Shown: piece after piece, positions 33,541 through 42,200 of the stretch
Layout: the number at the start of each line of letters is the position of its first letter
How positions within the stretch are numbered: position 1 is the stretch's first letter
Assembly (NCBI GenBank): GCA_900545345.1
Contig: UQYQ01000002.1
Location: 62,001 to 126,000 of the forward strand
Length of the DNA stretch: 64,000 nucleotides
Origin: an uncultured Ruminococcus sp.
GTDB taxonomy: Bacteria; Bacillota; Clostridia; Oscillospirales; Ruminococcaceae
Reading direction: 5' to 3'
Position numbers and translations under genes: made by a program
The notes under the pieces: model-generated
Seen by the model: the letters and a program-made list of their open reading frames with translations, nothing else
Database searches by the model: none
What the model was told of the DNA's origin: nothing

Positions 33541-33815
33541 AAACGCCTCGCTCAAAAAGCCTAAGCTTTAAGAGACGAAGCGAAAAATCGTTCGTGTTAC
33601 CACTCTTATTCAGCAATGGTTTTATATATATCCATTGCCCTCAACAGCATCCATCAATGCTTTACTCTGTAACGGGAGTCCCCGAACAAGCTTACTGATA
33701 CTTTCAGCCGTCAGCTCAGAGGTGATAAAATTAAGGTTGAACTTTACTGACTCGCATCAACCGTCAGCTTTCTGAAAAAATTGAAACCAATTTGTCCTCG
33801 TCATTGCTTTTATAT
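33541..33815 (-). promoter_or_regulatory. T-box leader with Ile (ATC) specifier upstream of ilvB-cimA
   Basis: On the minus strand the leader contains a Stem I region, the specifier-like AATTTTATCACCTCTGAGC with ATC at 33726-33724, the T-box core AGAGTGGTAACACG (about 33606-33593) that pairs with uncharged tRNA ends, and a terminator stem CGCTTCGTCTC / GAGCGAGGCG followed by T's (about 33582-33541). ATC reads isoleucine, matching the operon. Uncharged tRNA-Ile should therefore permit read-through into ilvB. Confidence 0.88.
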
Positions 33816-33822
33816 TAAATAT

Positions 33823-33851
33823 ATTATACACAAGCAAAAAGTATTTGTCAA
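33823..33851 (-). promoter_or_regulatory. predicted promoter of the T-box ilvB-cimA operon
   Basis: Minus strand TTGACA (33851-33846), 17-nt spacer, TATAAT (33828-33823). Confidence 0.8.
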
Positions 33852-33903
33852 GAACTTTTATAATTAAAAATTATCGCACCCTTCAAAACTCTTATTGTGC
33901 AAA

Positions 33904-33936
33904 CAAAAAACCTGAGTAGAATTCTCAGGTTTTAAT
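33904..33936 (-). terminator. terminator after RNase P RNA
   Basis: Minus strand AAAACCTGAG (33933-33924) and CTCAGGTTTT (33916-33907) with a T run. Confidence 0.85.
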
Positions 33937-33943
33937 CTTCATT

Positions 33944-34284
33944 GCGACTAAGCCGATAAGCCGAGTTTTGTCGTGTGCGATAATCTATCTAGACCTTATG
34001 TTGCCATAAGGTTCAAGCCCCCTATAGATATAAGCCTGACGAGCAGCCATTGACTTAAATATCTACCATTGGAGTTGCATCGGATAGGGTTTACATAGCA
34101 ATACAGTCTCCTGTATTCTGGTGAGCTCTTACCTCGCCATTCCAACCTTACCTTTAAAGGCGGTATATTTCTGTTGCACTGGCCCTAAGGTCGCCCTCGG
34201 CTGCCGTTAGCAGCTATCCTGCTCTGTGATGCTCGGACTTTCCTCTGAATGTAAAGCCATCCAGCTATCGCATAGCTTACTCGC
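33944..34284 (-). ncRNA. rnpB: RNase P RNA
   Basis: Catalytic RNA of RNase P, which cuts 5' leaders from pre-tRNAs. The conserved 5' element GAGGAAAGTCCGAGC (about 34245-34231) and the 3' part AGATAGATTATCGC and ACAAAACTCGGCTTATCGGC (about 33983-33954) are the universal P4-forming and 3'-end regions. The length of about 340 nt suits a bacterial RNase P RNA. It has its own promoter (34291-34318) and terminator. Confidence 0.95.
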
Positions 34285-34290
34285 ATGGGT

Positions 34291-34318
34291 AGTATAGCAT
34301 TTTTTTTTCGGCTTGTCA
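34291..34318 (-). promoter_or_regulatory. predicted rnpB promoter
   Basis: Minus strand TTGACA (34318-34313), 16-nt spacer, TATACT (34296-34291). Confidence 0.75.
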
Positions 34319-34324
34319 AATTGA

Positions 34325-34362
34325 ATAAAATAAAAAGGACCTCAACTAGTGAGATCCTTTTT
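34325..34362 (-). terminator. terminator after the surface protein gene
   Basis: Minus strand AAAAAGGATCTCA and TGAGGTCCTTTTT form a stem (34332-34361) followed by T's. Confidence 0.85.
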
Positions 34363-34380
34363 TATTATTTTAAGAAATAA

Positions 34381-35175
34381 TTACTTTCTTTTCTTAGTAA
34401 GAACGATAGCACCGCCTGCAAGAGCAAGACCGATAAGAGCTAAACCTGTTTCAGCACCTGTGTTGGTGTTTGTTGAAGTGTTAGCTGTTGTATCAGCACC
34501 GCCGCCTACTGCAGCTGCTGTTGTAGCCTGTGTCTGAGCAGGAGCAGTATCACCTGAACCTAATCCTGAAATATCAAAAGTAACTTCTAAGCTCTTAGAC
34601 CACATTACAGCTGTAGGGTCGATAGGCTCTGAATCTTTTGTATCTCCGTAAGTATTGTAGATTTCAATTCTGTAGTTAGTGTTATTGTCCTCAATATCAC
34701 CATAGATAATTTTGCTGGCATCAAATTTAAGTGCTTTTCCGTCCTGTTTAATGCTCTTTAATTTACATTTAATGTCTTTTTCTGCATAAGTACCGTTCTT
34801 TGTTACGCCGTTTTCCTTTTCTTTAGCAGCATTGAACTCTTTTGTTTTTAAAATACCAGTAATATCAACACAGAATACTACTGCACCGCTTGCACAATCA
34901 GTTCCGCCTTTTCCCTGAGGGTTATCACCGTTTGCATTCTTATCAACAGAATCACTTGTGATAGAAACAGTATATGTGCCGTCTTTTGTGATTTCAGCAT
35001 CTACACCATAGCCTTTACCGCCTGCCTGAGCACTCATGCTTGACCATAGCCAGTTATTATCAGCAAACATTAAAAATGCATTATAACTGTCAGCAGCTGA
35101 AGCTGAGAAACTAGCACAAGTAGTAGCTAACATTGCTGTTGCAGCAACACCTGCAATAATCTTTTTAAGTTTCAT
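34381..35175 (-). CDS. secreted surface protein with C-terminal anchor-like tail
   Basis: Not recognised as a known family. It has 264 residues: a signal peptide (1-28, ending SFSASAAD), a beta-rich domain of about 180 residues (MFADNNWLWSSMSAQ, GTYTVSITSDSVDKN), a Thr/Ala/Asn linker (about 213-240) and the tail GLALIGLALAGGAIVLTKKRK, a hydrophobic helix plus basic end as in wall-sorted proteins. No clean LPxTG is present; NTGAETG before the helix may serve. A cellulosome-type or adhesin role cannot be shown. Confidence 0.65.
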   Translation of the reverse strand: MKLKKIIAGVAATAMLATTCASFSASAADSYNAFLMFADNNWLWSSMSAQAGGKGYGVDAEITKDGTYTVSITSDSVDKNANGDNPQGKGGTDCASGAVVFCVDITGILKTKEFNAAKEKENGVTKNGTYAEKDIKCKLKSIKQDGKALKFDASKIIYGDIEDNNTNYRIEIYNTYGDTKDSEPIDPTAVMWSKSLEVTFDISGLGSGDTAPAQTQATTAAAVGGGADTTANTSTNTNTGAETGLALIGLALAGGAIVLTKKRK

Positions 35176-35362
35176 ATTCTAAAACTCCTTTTCTTATTAT
35201 ATTACATTTTATATTCTACTACAATAATGCAATTTATGCAATGTGCTAATTAGCCAAAAAAAGTCATGATGTATTATCTATTTTTCACAATTAGTTATAA
35301 AGTGTATATTAAAATTTCAGCAATAGAAAATCTTAATAATTTATCATCTGAATTAGGGATAA

Positions 35363-36121
35363 CTAAAGCTTTTTTTCTTGAATGTGTTTGGTAATTTCCA
35401 AAAGCGGGCGGGTAGGTATAAATCTTGAAGCACACGCAGAAATCTTCATGCCGGCGGACGGAACTATAATCATTTTTCTGTTTTCGAACATGTTATAAAG
35501 AGCGTACTTTGCACAATATTTTTTATCTATTCCTTTCATACTGAAATTCACACCTGCGACATCGTTAAACTCGGTATTGACAGGGCCGGGGCAGAGTGCG
35601 CCGATATATACGTTGCTTCCTGCGTCAGCAAGTTCTGTATTTACAGCACGTGTAAGATCAACAATATATGATTTAGATGCATAATATGCGGCCATTAAAG
35701 GACCTCCGGCCATAAGTCCGGCTGATGAAGCAACATTTAAAATATAACCGTCATCTTTTTTCACAAAATCCTTTAAAAACAGCTTTGTAAGAATATGCAC
35801 TGCTTTTATATTAACATCAATCATATTAAGTTCACGGTCTAAATCAGTATCTGTGAAATTTCCGCATAAGCCGAATCCGGCATTATTGATTAACACGGAA
35901 ATATCTTTTGCTTTAACTCTTTTGTATAGTTCTTTGCATTCATCTTCTTTAGATAAATCGCAGATAATGATTTCAGAATGAGTTTCAAGCAGTTTCTGTA
36001 GTTCTAAAAGTTTGTCTTCACGGCGTGCGACTAATATAAGCTCATATCCTAAGTGACTGAGTATTCTTGACATTTCAAATCCAATACCGGAGCTTGCACC
36101 GGTAACAAGTGCTGTTTTCAT
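35363..36121 (-). CDS. short-chain dehydrogenase/reductase
   Basis: A 252-residue classical SDR. TALVTGASSGIGFEM is the NAD(P) glycine motif, ISVLINNAGFG the structural NNAG, LNVASSAG the catalytic Ser, and MAAYYASKSYIVD the YxxxK. The residues ARRED after the second strand suggest NADP preference. The substrate is unknown; the C-terminal basic/hydrophobic stretch resembles DltE-like or YqjQ-like SDRs. Confidence 0.88.
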   Translation of the reverse strand: MKTALVTGASSGIGFEMSRILSHLGYELILVARREDKLLELQKLLETHSEIIICDLSKEDECKELYKRVKAKDISVLINNAGFGLCGNFTDTDLDRELNMIDVNIKAVHILTKLFLKDFVKKDDGYILNVASSAGLMAGGPLMAAYYASKSYIVDLTRAVNTELADAGSNVYIGALCPGPVNTEFNDVAGVNFSMKGIDKKYCAKYALYNMFENRKMIIVPSAGMKISACASRFIPTRPLLEITKHIQEKKL

Positions 36122-36159
36122 ATAATCCTTCTTTCTGATTTATTGAGTATTACAATGTT

Positions 36160-36188
36160 ATTATAACCTAGAATAGTAAATTTTACAA
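36160..36188 (-). promoter_or_regulatory. predicted SDR gene promoter
   Basis: Minus strand TTGTAA (36188-36183), 17-nt spacer, TATAAT (36165-36160). Confidence 0.55.
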
Positions 36189-36225
36189 CTAATAAAAATT
36201 TATTGATAATCTTAAGCAATCAAAT

Positions 36226-36262
36226 ATAAAAAAGGAATCTATGCATACTCATAGATTCCTGT
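36226..36262 (-). terminator. terminator after GDSL lipoprotein gene
   Basis: Minus strand AGGAATCTATG (36260-36250) and CATAGATTCCT (36243-36233), then a T run. Confidence 0.88.
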
Positions 36263-36269
36263 AAAATTG

Positions 36270-37484
36270 TTATTTATCAAACATATCCTTATACTTTTCA
36301 ACAAATGCCTCAGCAACGATTTTTCCTGCTTCGCCGTTTGGATGACCGCCGTAAACTGCTTTTGACGGCTCTTCTTTAGTGCTTAAATATGATGCAAAAT
36401 CAAAATACTCAGCACCGTATTCTTCACAGGTCTTTTTGCAAAGCTCATTATAATCAAGTCTTGTCTTTTCATGTTCTTCGTCATAGTCCTGAGGAGGAGC
36501 GTTGAACACTATAATCTTACAGCCTGCGTCTTTAAGCTTCTCTAGAACACCTCTTAAATATTCATCAATTTCTGTTGCAGTACTGCCTTTTTCGGATTGG
36601 TATTTTCCCGATATTATGTCGTTTGTTCCGAATGCTACAATAACAGTTTCAGCAGATTTTGCACGTTCAAGCCAGTTGCCGTCAAGTGCTGCATCACTTG
36701 CTCTTGCCCAGCCAAGTCCGCAATTATAAAAACCGTAGTCATCGCCCAGTAAGTTTGAGATTCTTGCAGACCAGAACTCATATTTCATAAATTCAGTCTG
36801 ACAGCCCTGAGTAATAGAATCGCCTATAGCAGCGATATTATGTTTAACGTCACGATTTGCACCAATCATCTGAGGCAGCGGAATTTCATCGGTATATGTG
36901 AATGTTCCTTCACCGTAAAGGTCGGCAGTTGTTGAAGTTAAGTTTGACATCTTTATGCAAGGAATATTCTTTCCTGTTACAGTCCATTCCCAAACAAGAT
37001 AGTGACCTTCTTCTATATTAAACTTAAGACTGTCGCTCCAGAAAGCTTCGTTTTCGGTGACATTTTTTGTTTTTTGGCCATTAAATGTAACTTCTGTTTT
37101 GTTTTTTATTTCATCGTCAGGACCGCTTCCGCCGTCAGCAATATATGCACTTTCTATTGTATACTGTCCGCCAGAAAGACCTGCATAAGCAGTTGTTCCG
37201 CTGTCATATGTAGAGTCAACCGTGTTTGAGAAGTAAAAACAGTATTCTAAGTTCCCGTATTCTTCAAGTGGAAAGTATGCACGAAAAGTTGATTTTTCGG
37301 CTTCACCGATGATATAGTTATTACCTGTTGCAACAACTGTGTTTGATATGTATTTGTCAAAATTGCTGTCAGCATTTTTATGCTTTACAGCCTCTGTTCC
37401 GGATGAACTGTCTGAACCGCCTTTACAGGAGCAAAGCGACACTGACATAAATGCCGCAAGAAGTATAGAAATTATCTTTTTCAT
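36270..37484 (-). CDS. SGNH/GDSL hydrolase lipoprotein, CE2-like layout
   Basis: A 404-residue exported esterase. A lipobox SVSLCSC ends the signal peptide (Cys about 20); then comes a Ser/Gly linker and a beta-sandwich N-terminal domain (about 35-200). The SGNH part has block I AAIGDSITQGCQ, the FGTNDIISG Asn block and the catalytic GGHPNGEAG Asp/His region. A jelly-roll plus SGNH order is that of family-2 carbohydrate esterases, so deacetylation of plant polysaccharides is plausible but unproven. Confidence 0.85.
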   Translation of the reverse strand: MKKIISILLAAFMSVSLCSCKGGSDSSSGTEAVKHKNADSNFDKYISNTVVATGNNYIIGEAEKSTFRAYFPLEEYGNLEYCFYFSNTVDSTYDSGTTAYAGLSGGQYTIESAYIADGGSGPDDEIKNKTEVTFNGQKTKNVTENEAFWSDSLKFNIEEGHYLVWEWTVTGKNIPCIKMSNLTSTTADLYGEGTFTYTDEIPLPQMIGANRDVKHNIAAIGDSITQGCQTEFMKYEFWSARISNLLGDDYGFYNCGLGWARASDAALDGNWLERAKSAETVIVAFGTNDIISGKYQSEKGSTATEIDEYLRGVLEKLKDAGCKIIVFNAPPQDYDEEHEKTRLDYNELCKKTCEEYGAEYFDFASYLSTKEEPSKAVYGGHPNGEAGKIVAEAFVEKYKDMFDK

Positions 37485-37551
37485 AAGATATCATTCCTTT
37501 CAAAACAATTTAGTTTAATACTATAAAGTATTACATATAAATTTTTATTTA

Positions 37552-37581
37552 ATTATATCATATATAAACGGTTACAGTCAA
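37552..37581 (-). promoter_or_regulatory. predicted promoter of the GDSL gene
   Basis: Minus strand TTGACT (37581-37576), 18-nt spacer, TATAAT (37557-37552). Confidence 0.5.
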
Positions 37582-37600
37582 TTAAAATAAAACAAACATA

Positions 37601-37629
37601 TTGATATATTACTCATCATATGTTAAAAT
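37601..37629 (+). promoter_or_regulatory. predicted promoter of the C_GCAxxG_C_C gene
   Basis: TTGATA (37601-37606), 17-nt spacer, TAAAAT (37624-37629). Confidence 0.5.
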
Positions 37630-37651
37630 GAAACAGAAAGGAGATAGTATT

Positions 37652-38110
37652 ATGGATCATTCTAAAAAAGCTGTAGAGCTTTTTAAAAGCGGATACAATT
37701 GTTCTCAGGCTGTATTTGGAGCATATGCAGAAGAGTTAGGTCTGAGTTTAGATACGGCAATGAAGATTTCGTCGTCATTCGGCGGGGGAATGGGAAGACT
37801 GAGGGAAGTATGCGGTACTTTGACCGGGTCTTTTATGGTACTGGGAATGTTAGAGGGCGGATATGAACCAAAAGATAATACAGGTAAAGCTGAGCATTAT
37901 AAAAATATTCAGGAACTGTCAGAAGAATTCAGAAAACAAAACGGTTCAATAATCTGCCGTGAGCTTTTGGGCCTTTCTCAAAAAGGAGCAGACAATCCTG
38001 TTCCCGAACTGAGAACAGATACTTATTATAAAAAAAGACCATGCGTAGAATTAGTTGAGCTTGCAGCTAAAAATATCGATGAAAGATATTTTTCGGAAAA
38101 TAAAGAATAA
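37652..38110 (+). CDS. C_GCAxxG_C_C family (putative redox) protein
   Basis: A 152-residue protein of the C-GCAxxG-C-C family, named for spaced Cys residues. YNCSQAVFGAYAEELG supplies Cys 1, VCGTLTGSFMVLG the central CGxxxG, IICRELLG Cys 3, and RPCVELV Cys 4. A Cys-rich redox or metal-binding role is assumed for the family; none is proven. ATG 37652 follows AAAGGAGATAGTATT; the longer frame from 37601 overlaps the promoter. Confidence 0.85.
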   Translation: MDHSKKAVELFKSGYNCSQAVFGAYAEELGLSLDTAMKISSSFGGGMGRLREVCGTLTGSFMVLGMLEGGYEPKDNTGKAEHYKNIQELSEEFRKQNGSIICRELLGLSQKGADNPVPELRTDTYYKKRPCVELVELAAKNIDERYFSENKE

Positions 38111-38114
38111 AGAA

Positions 38115-38166
38115 TAAAAAAAGCAGAGTGAATCGTATGTGATGATTCATTCTGCTGTTTTTATTT
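38115..38166 (+). terminator. terminator after the C_GCAxxG_C_C gene
   Basis: AGCAGAGTGAATC (38122-38134) pairs with GATTCATTCTGCT with one G-U pair, then a T run. Confidence 0.85.
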
Positions 38167-38205
38167 GTGCTGATAAGTATAATAAATGGCTTATCAAAAA
38201 TCGAC

Positions 38206-38376
38206 CTGCCGTTACTCAAACTATCACTTTATACAAACTTTTAGTAAGCAGATTTGATGCAATGTCACCGTTGACACAAAAATCTGTTTTGTCAAAGTTA
38301 TATTCTGCCGTTTTTCAAACTTTAATCTTTATCAAATTATATAATAGGCAGATTGGATGCAACGTCACGTTGCTAA
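38206..38376. repeat. pair of diverged 71-bp direct repeats
   Basis: Copy A (38206-38277) and copy B (38305-38376) share CTGCCGTT, TCAAACT, CTTTAT, GCAGATT and GATGCAA-GTCAC-GTTG in the same order, 99 bp apart. Copy B ends in the palindrome GCAACGT-C-ACGTTGC and copy A in a decayed version. The region lies between convergent genes. Confidence 0.6.
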
Positions 38377-39224
38377 TAGTTGTTCATTCTGAGTTTATAA
38401 CCTTCACCGTAGATTTCATTGGCGGATGTAACAATCATAAAGGAATCGCTGTCGGTATTAAGTACATATTCCTGAAGCTGAGGAAGGTCACGCTTTTTAA
38501 CAGCACACATCAGGGTTTGCCTTTTTTCACCTGAATACGCTCCTTCACATTCAAGAAGCGTACAGCCTATATCCATTTTTTCTAAAATGTATTCTGTAAT
38601 CTCTTTTTCTTTTTTTGTGATAATGTATACAAGTCTGGCTTCGTCACTTCCGTAAAGAACAATGTCAAGCACCACGCTTGAAATTACGAGTGACAGCAAA
38701 GCATATAAAGCATAATCGGGGTTTTTGAACACAATACCTGAAGCAACGGATATTACTCCGTCAACAATAAAAAATATCATTCCTGTTTTTAAGTGCTTGT
38801 GTTTAAGTTTTATAAGTCTTACGATTATATCTGTTCCTCCTGTTGTGAAGCCTGCTTTGAATATTAATCCTATTGCAATTGCAAGAGTGACACCGCCTGC
38901 AATTGCAGAAAGCATAGTATCATCGGTCAGCGGAGGAAGCTTCGCGAAAATATCAGTCAGCACAGAACTGAATAATATTGATATGACAGTACCGGCGAAA
39001 AATCCTTTTCCGAGTTTTATTAAGCCTATAATCAGAATCGGGAGATTTATTAAAAATGTAAGTGTTCCGACGCCGATATCTATGAAATGACCTGCCATGA
39101 TTGCAATACCCGAAACTCCGCCCGGAGCTATTTTGTTAGGGTTTAAAAATAAGCTTATAGAGATTGCATATACTATAGAACCGATAATAATAAGCAGTAT
39201 ATTTTTTATGATTTTCTTTTTCAT
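38373..39224 (-). CDS. YitT family membrane protein
   Basis: A 283-residue protein with about five membrane helices in residues 1-200 (DUF161-type, starting KNILLIIIGSIVYAISISLFLNPNKIAPGGVSGI) and a C-terminal cytoplasmic DUF2179 domain (about 205-280, LLECEGAYSGEKRQTLMCAVKKRDLPQL). The GTGxT-like FKAGFTTGGTDIIVRL is conserved. The transport role of the family is unknown. The AAGGAG ribosome site is clear. Its 3' end borders the 71-bp repeats. Confidence 0.88.
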   Translation of the reverse strand: MKKKIIKNILLIIIGSIVYAISISLFLNPNKIAPGGVSGIAIMAGHFIDIGVGTLTFLINLPILIIGLIKLGKGFFAGTVISILFSSVLTDIFAKLPPLTDDTMLSAIAGGVTLAIAIGLIFKAGFTTGGTDIIVRLIKLKHKHLKTGMIFFIVDGVISVASGIVFKNPDYALYALLSLVISSVVLDIVLYGSDEARLVYIITKKEKEITEYILEKMDIGCTLLECEGAYSGEKRQTLMCAVKKRDLPQLQEYVLNTDSDSFMIVTSANEIYGEGYKLRMNNY

Positions 39225-39295
39225 GGATATTCTCCTTATTTGAGTTTGTGTTATAAAAGTTTTTGTAGGTTTATAAACAAATATAAAATTTGTTT

Positions 39296-42200
39296 TTACC
39301 GTTCGGACGGTTTTCCTTTAAAGTATTTATTTGGTTTTGAAGAATTTACAGACTGAGGCTGTTTATTAATAATATCTTCAATATTTATACCGCCATTCAT
39401 TATATTTAAAACTTCATTCATAAGCTCATTGGATTTTTGTTTCTTAGGTTTTTGAAGAAGCTGTATTTTTATATGCGGTTTTTTTACATCTTCAAATTGC
39501 ACTCTGTTTTGATAGACTTTTCTTATAGAGGTTATCTGCTCAACAGTAGGGGATTTGATGTAAAAGTAAAGTGAATCCCCCCGCTGTGTAATCTCTGTTA
39601 TTCCGAGTTTTGATGCCGTGTTTCTCATAAGAGCAACATTTACAAGACCTAAAACAGCAGCAGGAGGCTTTCCGTATCTGTCTGAAAGTTCATCTAAAAC
39701 ATCATTGCTGTCTTCACTGCTTTGAATTGAAGCAATTTTTCTGTATGCGTCAATTCTCTGCGAAAGACTCTTTATATATTTTTCGGGAATATATGCGTCA
39801 ATTGCGACATCAACAAGGCAGTCTTCAGGTGATGACGGAAGTGCTTCACCTTTTTGTTCTGCGATAGCTTCATTAAGCAGTCTTAGATACATTTCATATC
39901 CGACAGCTTCCATGTGCCCATGCTGTTTTCCTGAAAGAATAGAACCTGCACCTCTGATTTCAAGGTCACGCATTGCTATTCTGAAGCCTGAACCGAATTG
40001 AGTAAACTCTCTTATTGCATTGAGTCTTTTTGATGCTATTTCAGTTAGAACCTTACCTCGTCTGAAAGTGAAATATGCAAAAGCACGGCGATTGCTTCTT
40101 CCTACTCTTCCTCTCAGCTGATAAAGCTGTGAAAGACCCAGTCTGTCAGCGTCCTCAATAATAAGTGTATTTACATTAGGAACATCAACGCCTGTCTCGA
40201 TAAGCGTTGTACAAACCAGGATATCTATTTCTTTGTCAATAAGCTGACGCCAGATTTCAGATAGTTCATTTTCACTTATCTGACCGTGTGCAACGCCGAT
40301 TTTAGCGTCAGGCAAAAGCTTCTGAAGCTTTGAAACACATCTGTCTATGGTTTCGATTCGATTGTGAATATAATAAACCTGACCGCCCCGTCGAAGTTCT
40401 TTGGAAACGGCGTTTGCGATAACTCCGTCGTTATGTTCGATAACATATGTCTGAACGGGATATCTGTCCTGAGGAGGTTCTTCAATAACCGACATATCTC
40501 TTATTCCGCTCATTGCCATGTTGAGAGTTCGGGGTATAGGGGTTGCCGAAAGTGTGAGTATGTCAATGCCTGAAAACATTTCTTTGAAGCGTTCTTTATG
40601 TGCAACGCCGAATCTCTGTTCTTCGTCAATAACGGCAAGACCGAGATTTTTGAATTCTACATCTTTTTGAACAAGCCTGTGGGTGCCGATTACCATATCG
40701 ATAACTCCGCGCTTTAGGTCTTTTATGATTTCCTTTTGCTGTTTTGGCGTTCTGAATCTTGAAAGAAGTTCAATTTTAACAGGGAAGTGCTCAAAGCGTT
40801 TTACTGCAGTCTGATAATGCTGCCATGCAAGTACGGTAGTAGGTGCGAGTATTGCACATTGCTTAGAGTCAAGAACACACTTAAAGCAAGCTCTGAGTGC
40901 AACTTCCGTTTTACCGAAACCAACATCACCGCACAGAAGTCTGTCCATGGGAACAGGCTTTTGCATATCTTCTTTTATTTCATCTATTGAGCGAAGCTGG
41001 TCGTCAGTTTCCTGATAGTCAAAGCGTTCTTCAAAATCTGCCTGCCAGTCGTTGTCAGGTGAGAATGAAAAGCCCTTTGAAAGCTGTCTTTTTGCATATA
41101 GCTTAATAAGTTCGTCAGCCATGTCTTTTACAGCGGTTTTTACACGCTTTCTTGTCTTTTGCCACTCTAAGGAATTCAGCTTGTTAAGCTTTACCTTGGC
41201 GTCATCACGGGGGCCTATATAGCGTGAAACCAAATCAAGCTGTGTTACAGGAACATACAATATGTCGGAGCCTGCGTAGTTGATTTTAATGTAATCCTTT
41301 GTAACTCCGCCTGTTTCAAGCTTTTGAATTCCTGAAAATTTTCCTATTCCGTATAGTGAGTGAACAACCAAATCACCGTTTGAAATATCGGAAAGATTTT
41401 TGATTTCTTCGCCTTTTTTATATTTCTTTCTTGCCTTTTTTTTAGGTGAACTGATTTTCTGACCTGTAATAACCGCACACTTAATATCAGGATATTCAAA
41501 GCCGCCGTTTGTGCTGCCGTATGTTACATAGACAAGCCCATGCTGTATTTCGGAATTTTCGTTAAGAATTTCAGCAGGAATTTTGCTGTCACGCAAATCA
41601 TTAGTAAGAATCGGCAGAGTTTTTTCACTTCCCGCAAAAACAATAACACAATAGTTTTGATTGCAGTATGCCGTAAGTTCTTCAATCAGGTGCCTTATAT
41701 CACCGCTCCAGCCGGATGTCTGAAGAGGATTTGCATTTATAAGACTTTTTATTTCTAAGTCTTCTCCGCCACGCATGAATGTGCTGAAGTAGAGAAGAGA
41801 TGATTTTTCTGATTTTGACAGAATTTCTGCATAAGTGCAGTAAAAACCGTCGAGCGCCTTAAACAGAATACCGTCCTCATAAAGCATTTTTATATCCTCT
41901 GACAGCTGTGATGAAACAGACCTTGCCTGTTCTTTGCAGTTTGAATTTTCAGAGATGATTATTAAATCATTTTTAAAATAATCAACAACTGAGCAGCACT
42001 CGTCATATGCAAGTGAATAGTATTTGTCAAGATTGTTAAGTGAAATTCCGGCTTCAACGGCATCTAAATCAGCAGATAGTTTTTCTTTTATTTTGTCTGC
42101 TTTTTTGCCTCTTGGTTTTTTAGAAATTTCTTTGATTTTTTCTGAGAGAAATTCGTTAGACGGAAATATTATTTCAACAGCAGGCGAGACTGTAAATGAC

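Noticed and set aside
38206..38376. CRISPR array
   Set aside because: Only two imperfect 71-bp units without regular spacers, and no cas genes in the window.
38139..38534. 131-codon ORF on the plus strand
   Set aside because: It begins inside a terminator, runs through the 71-bp repeats and then opposite yitT; no ribosome site.
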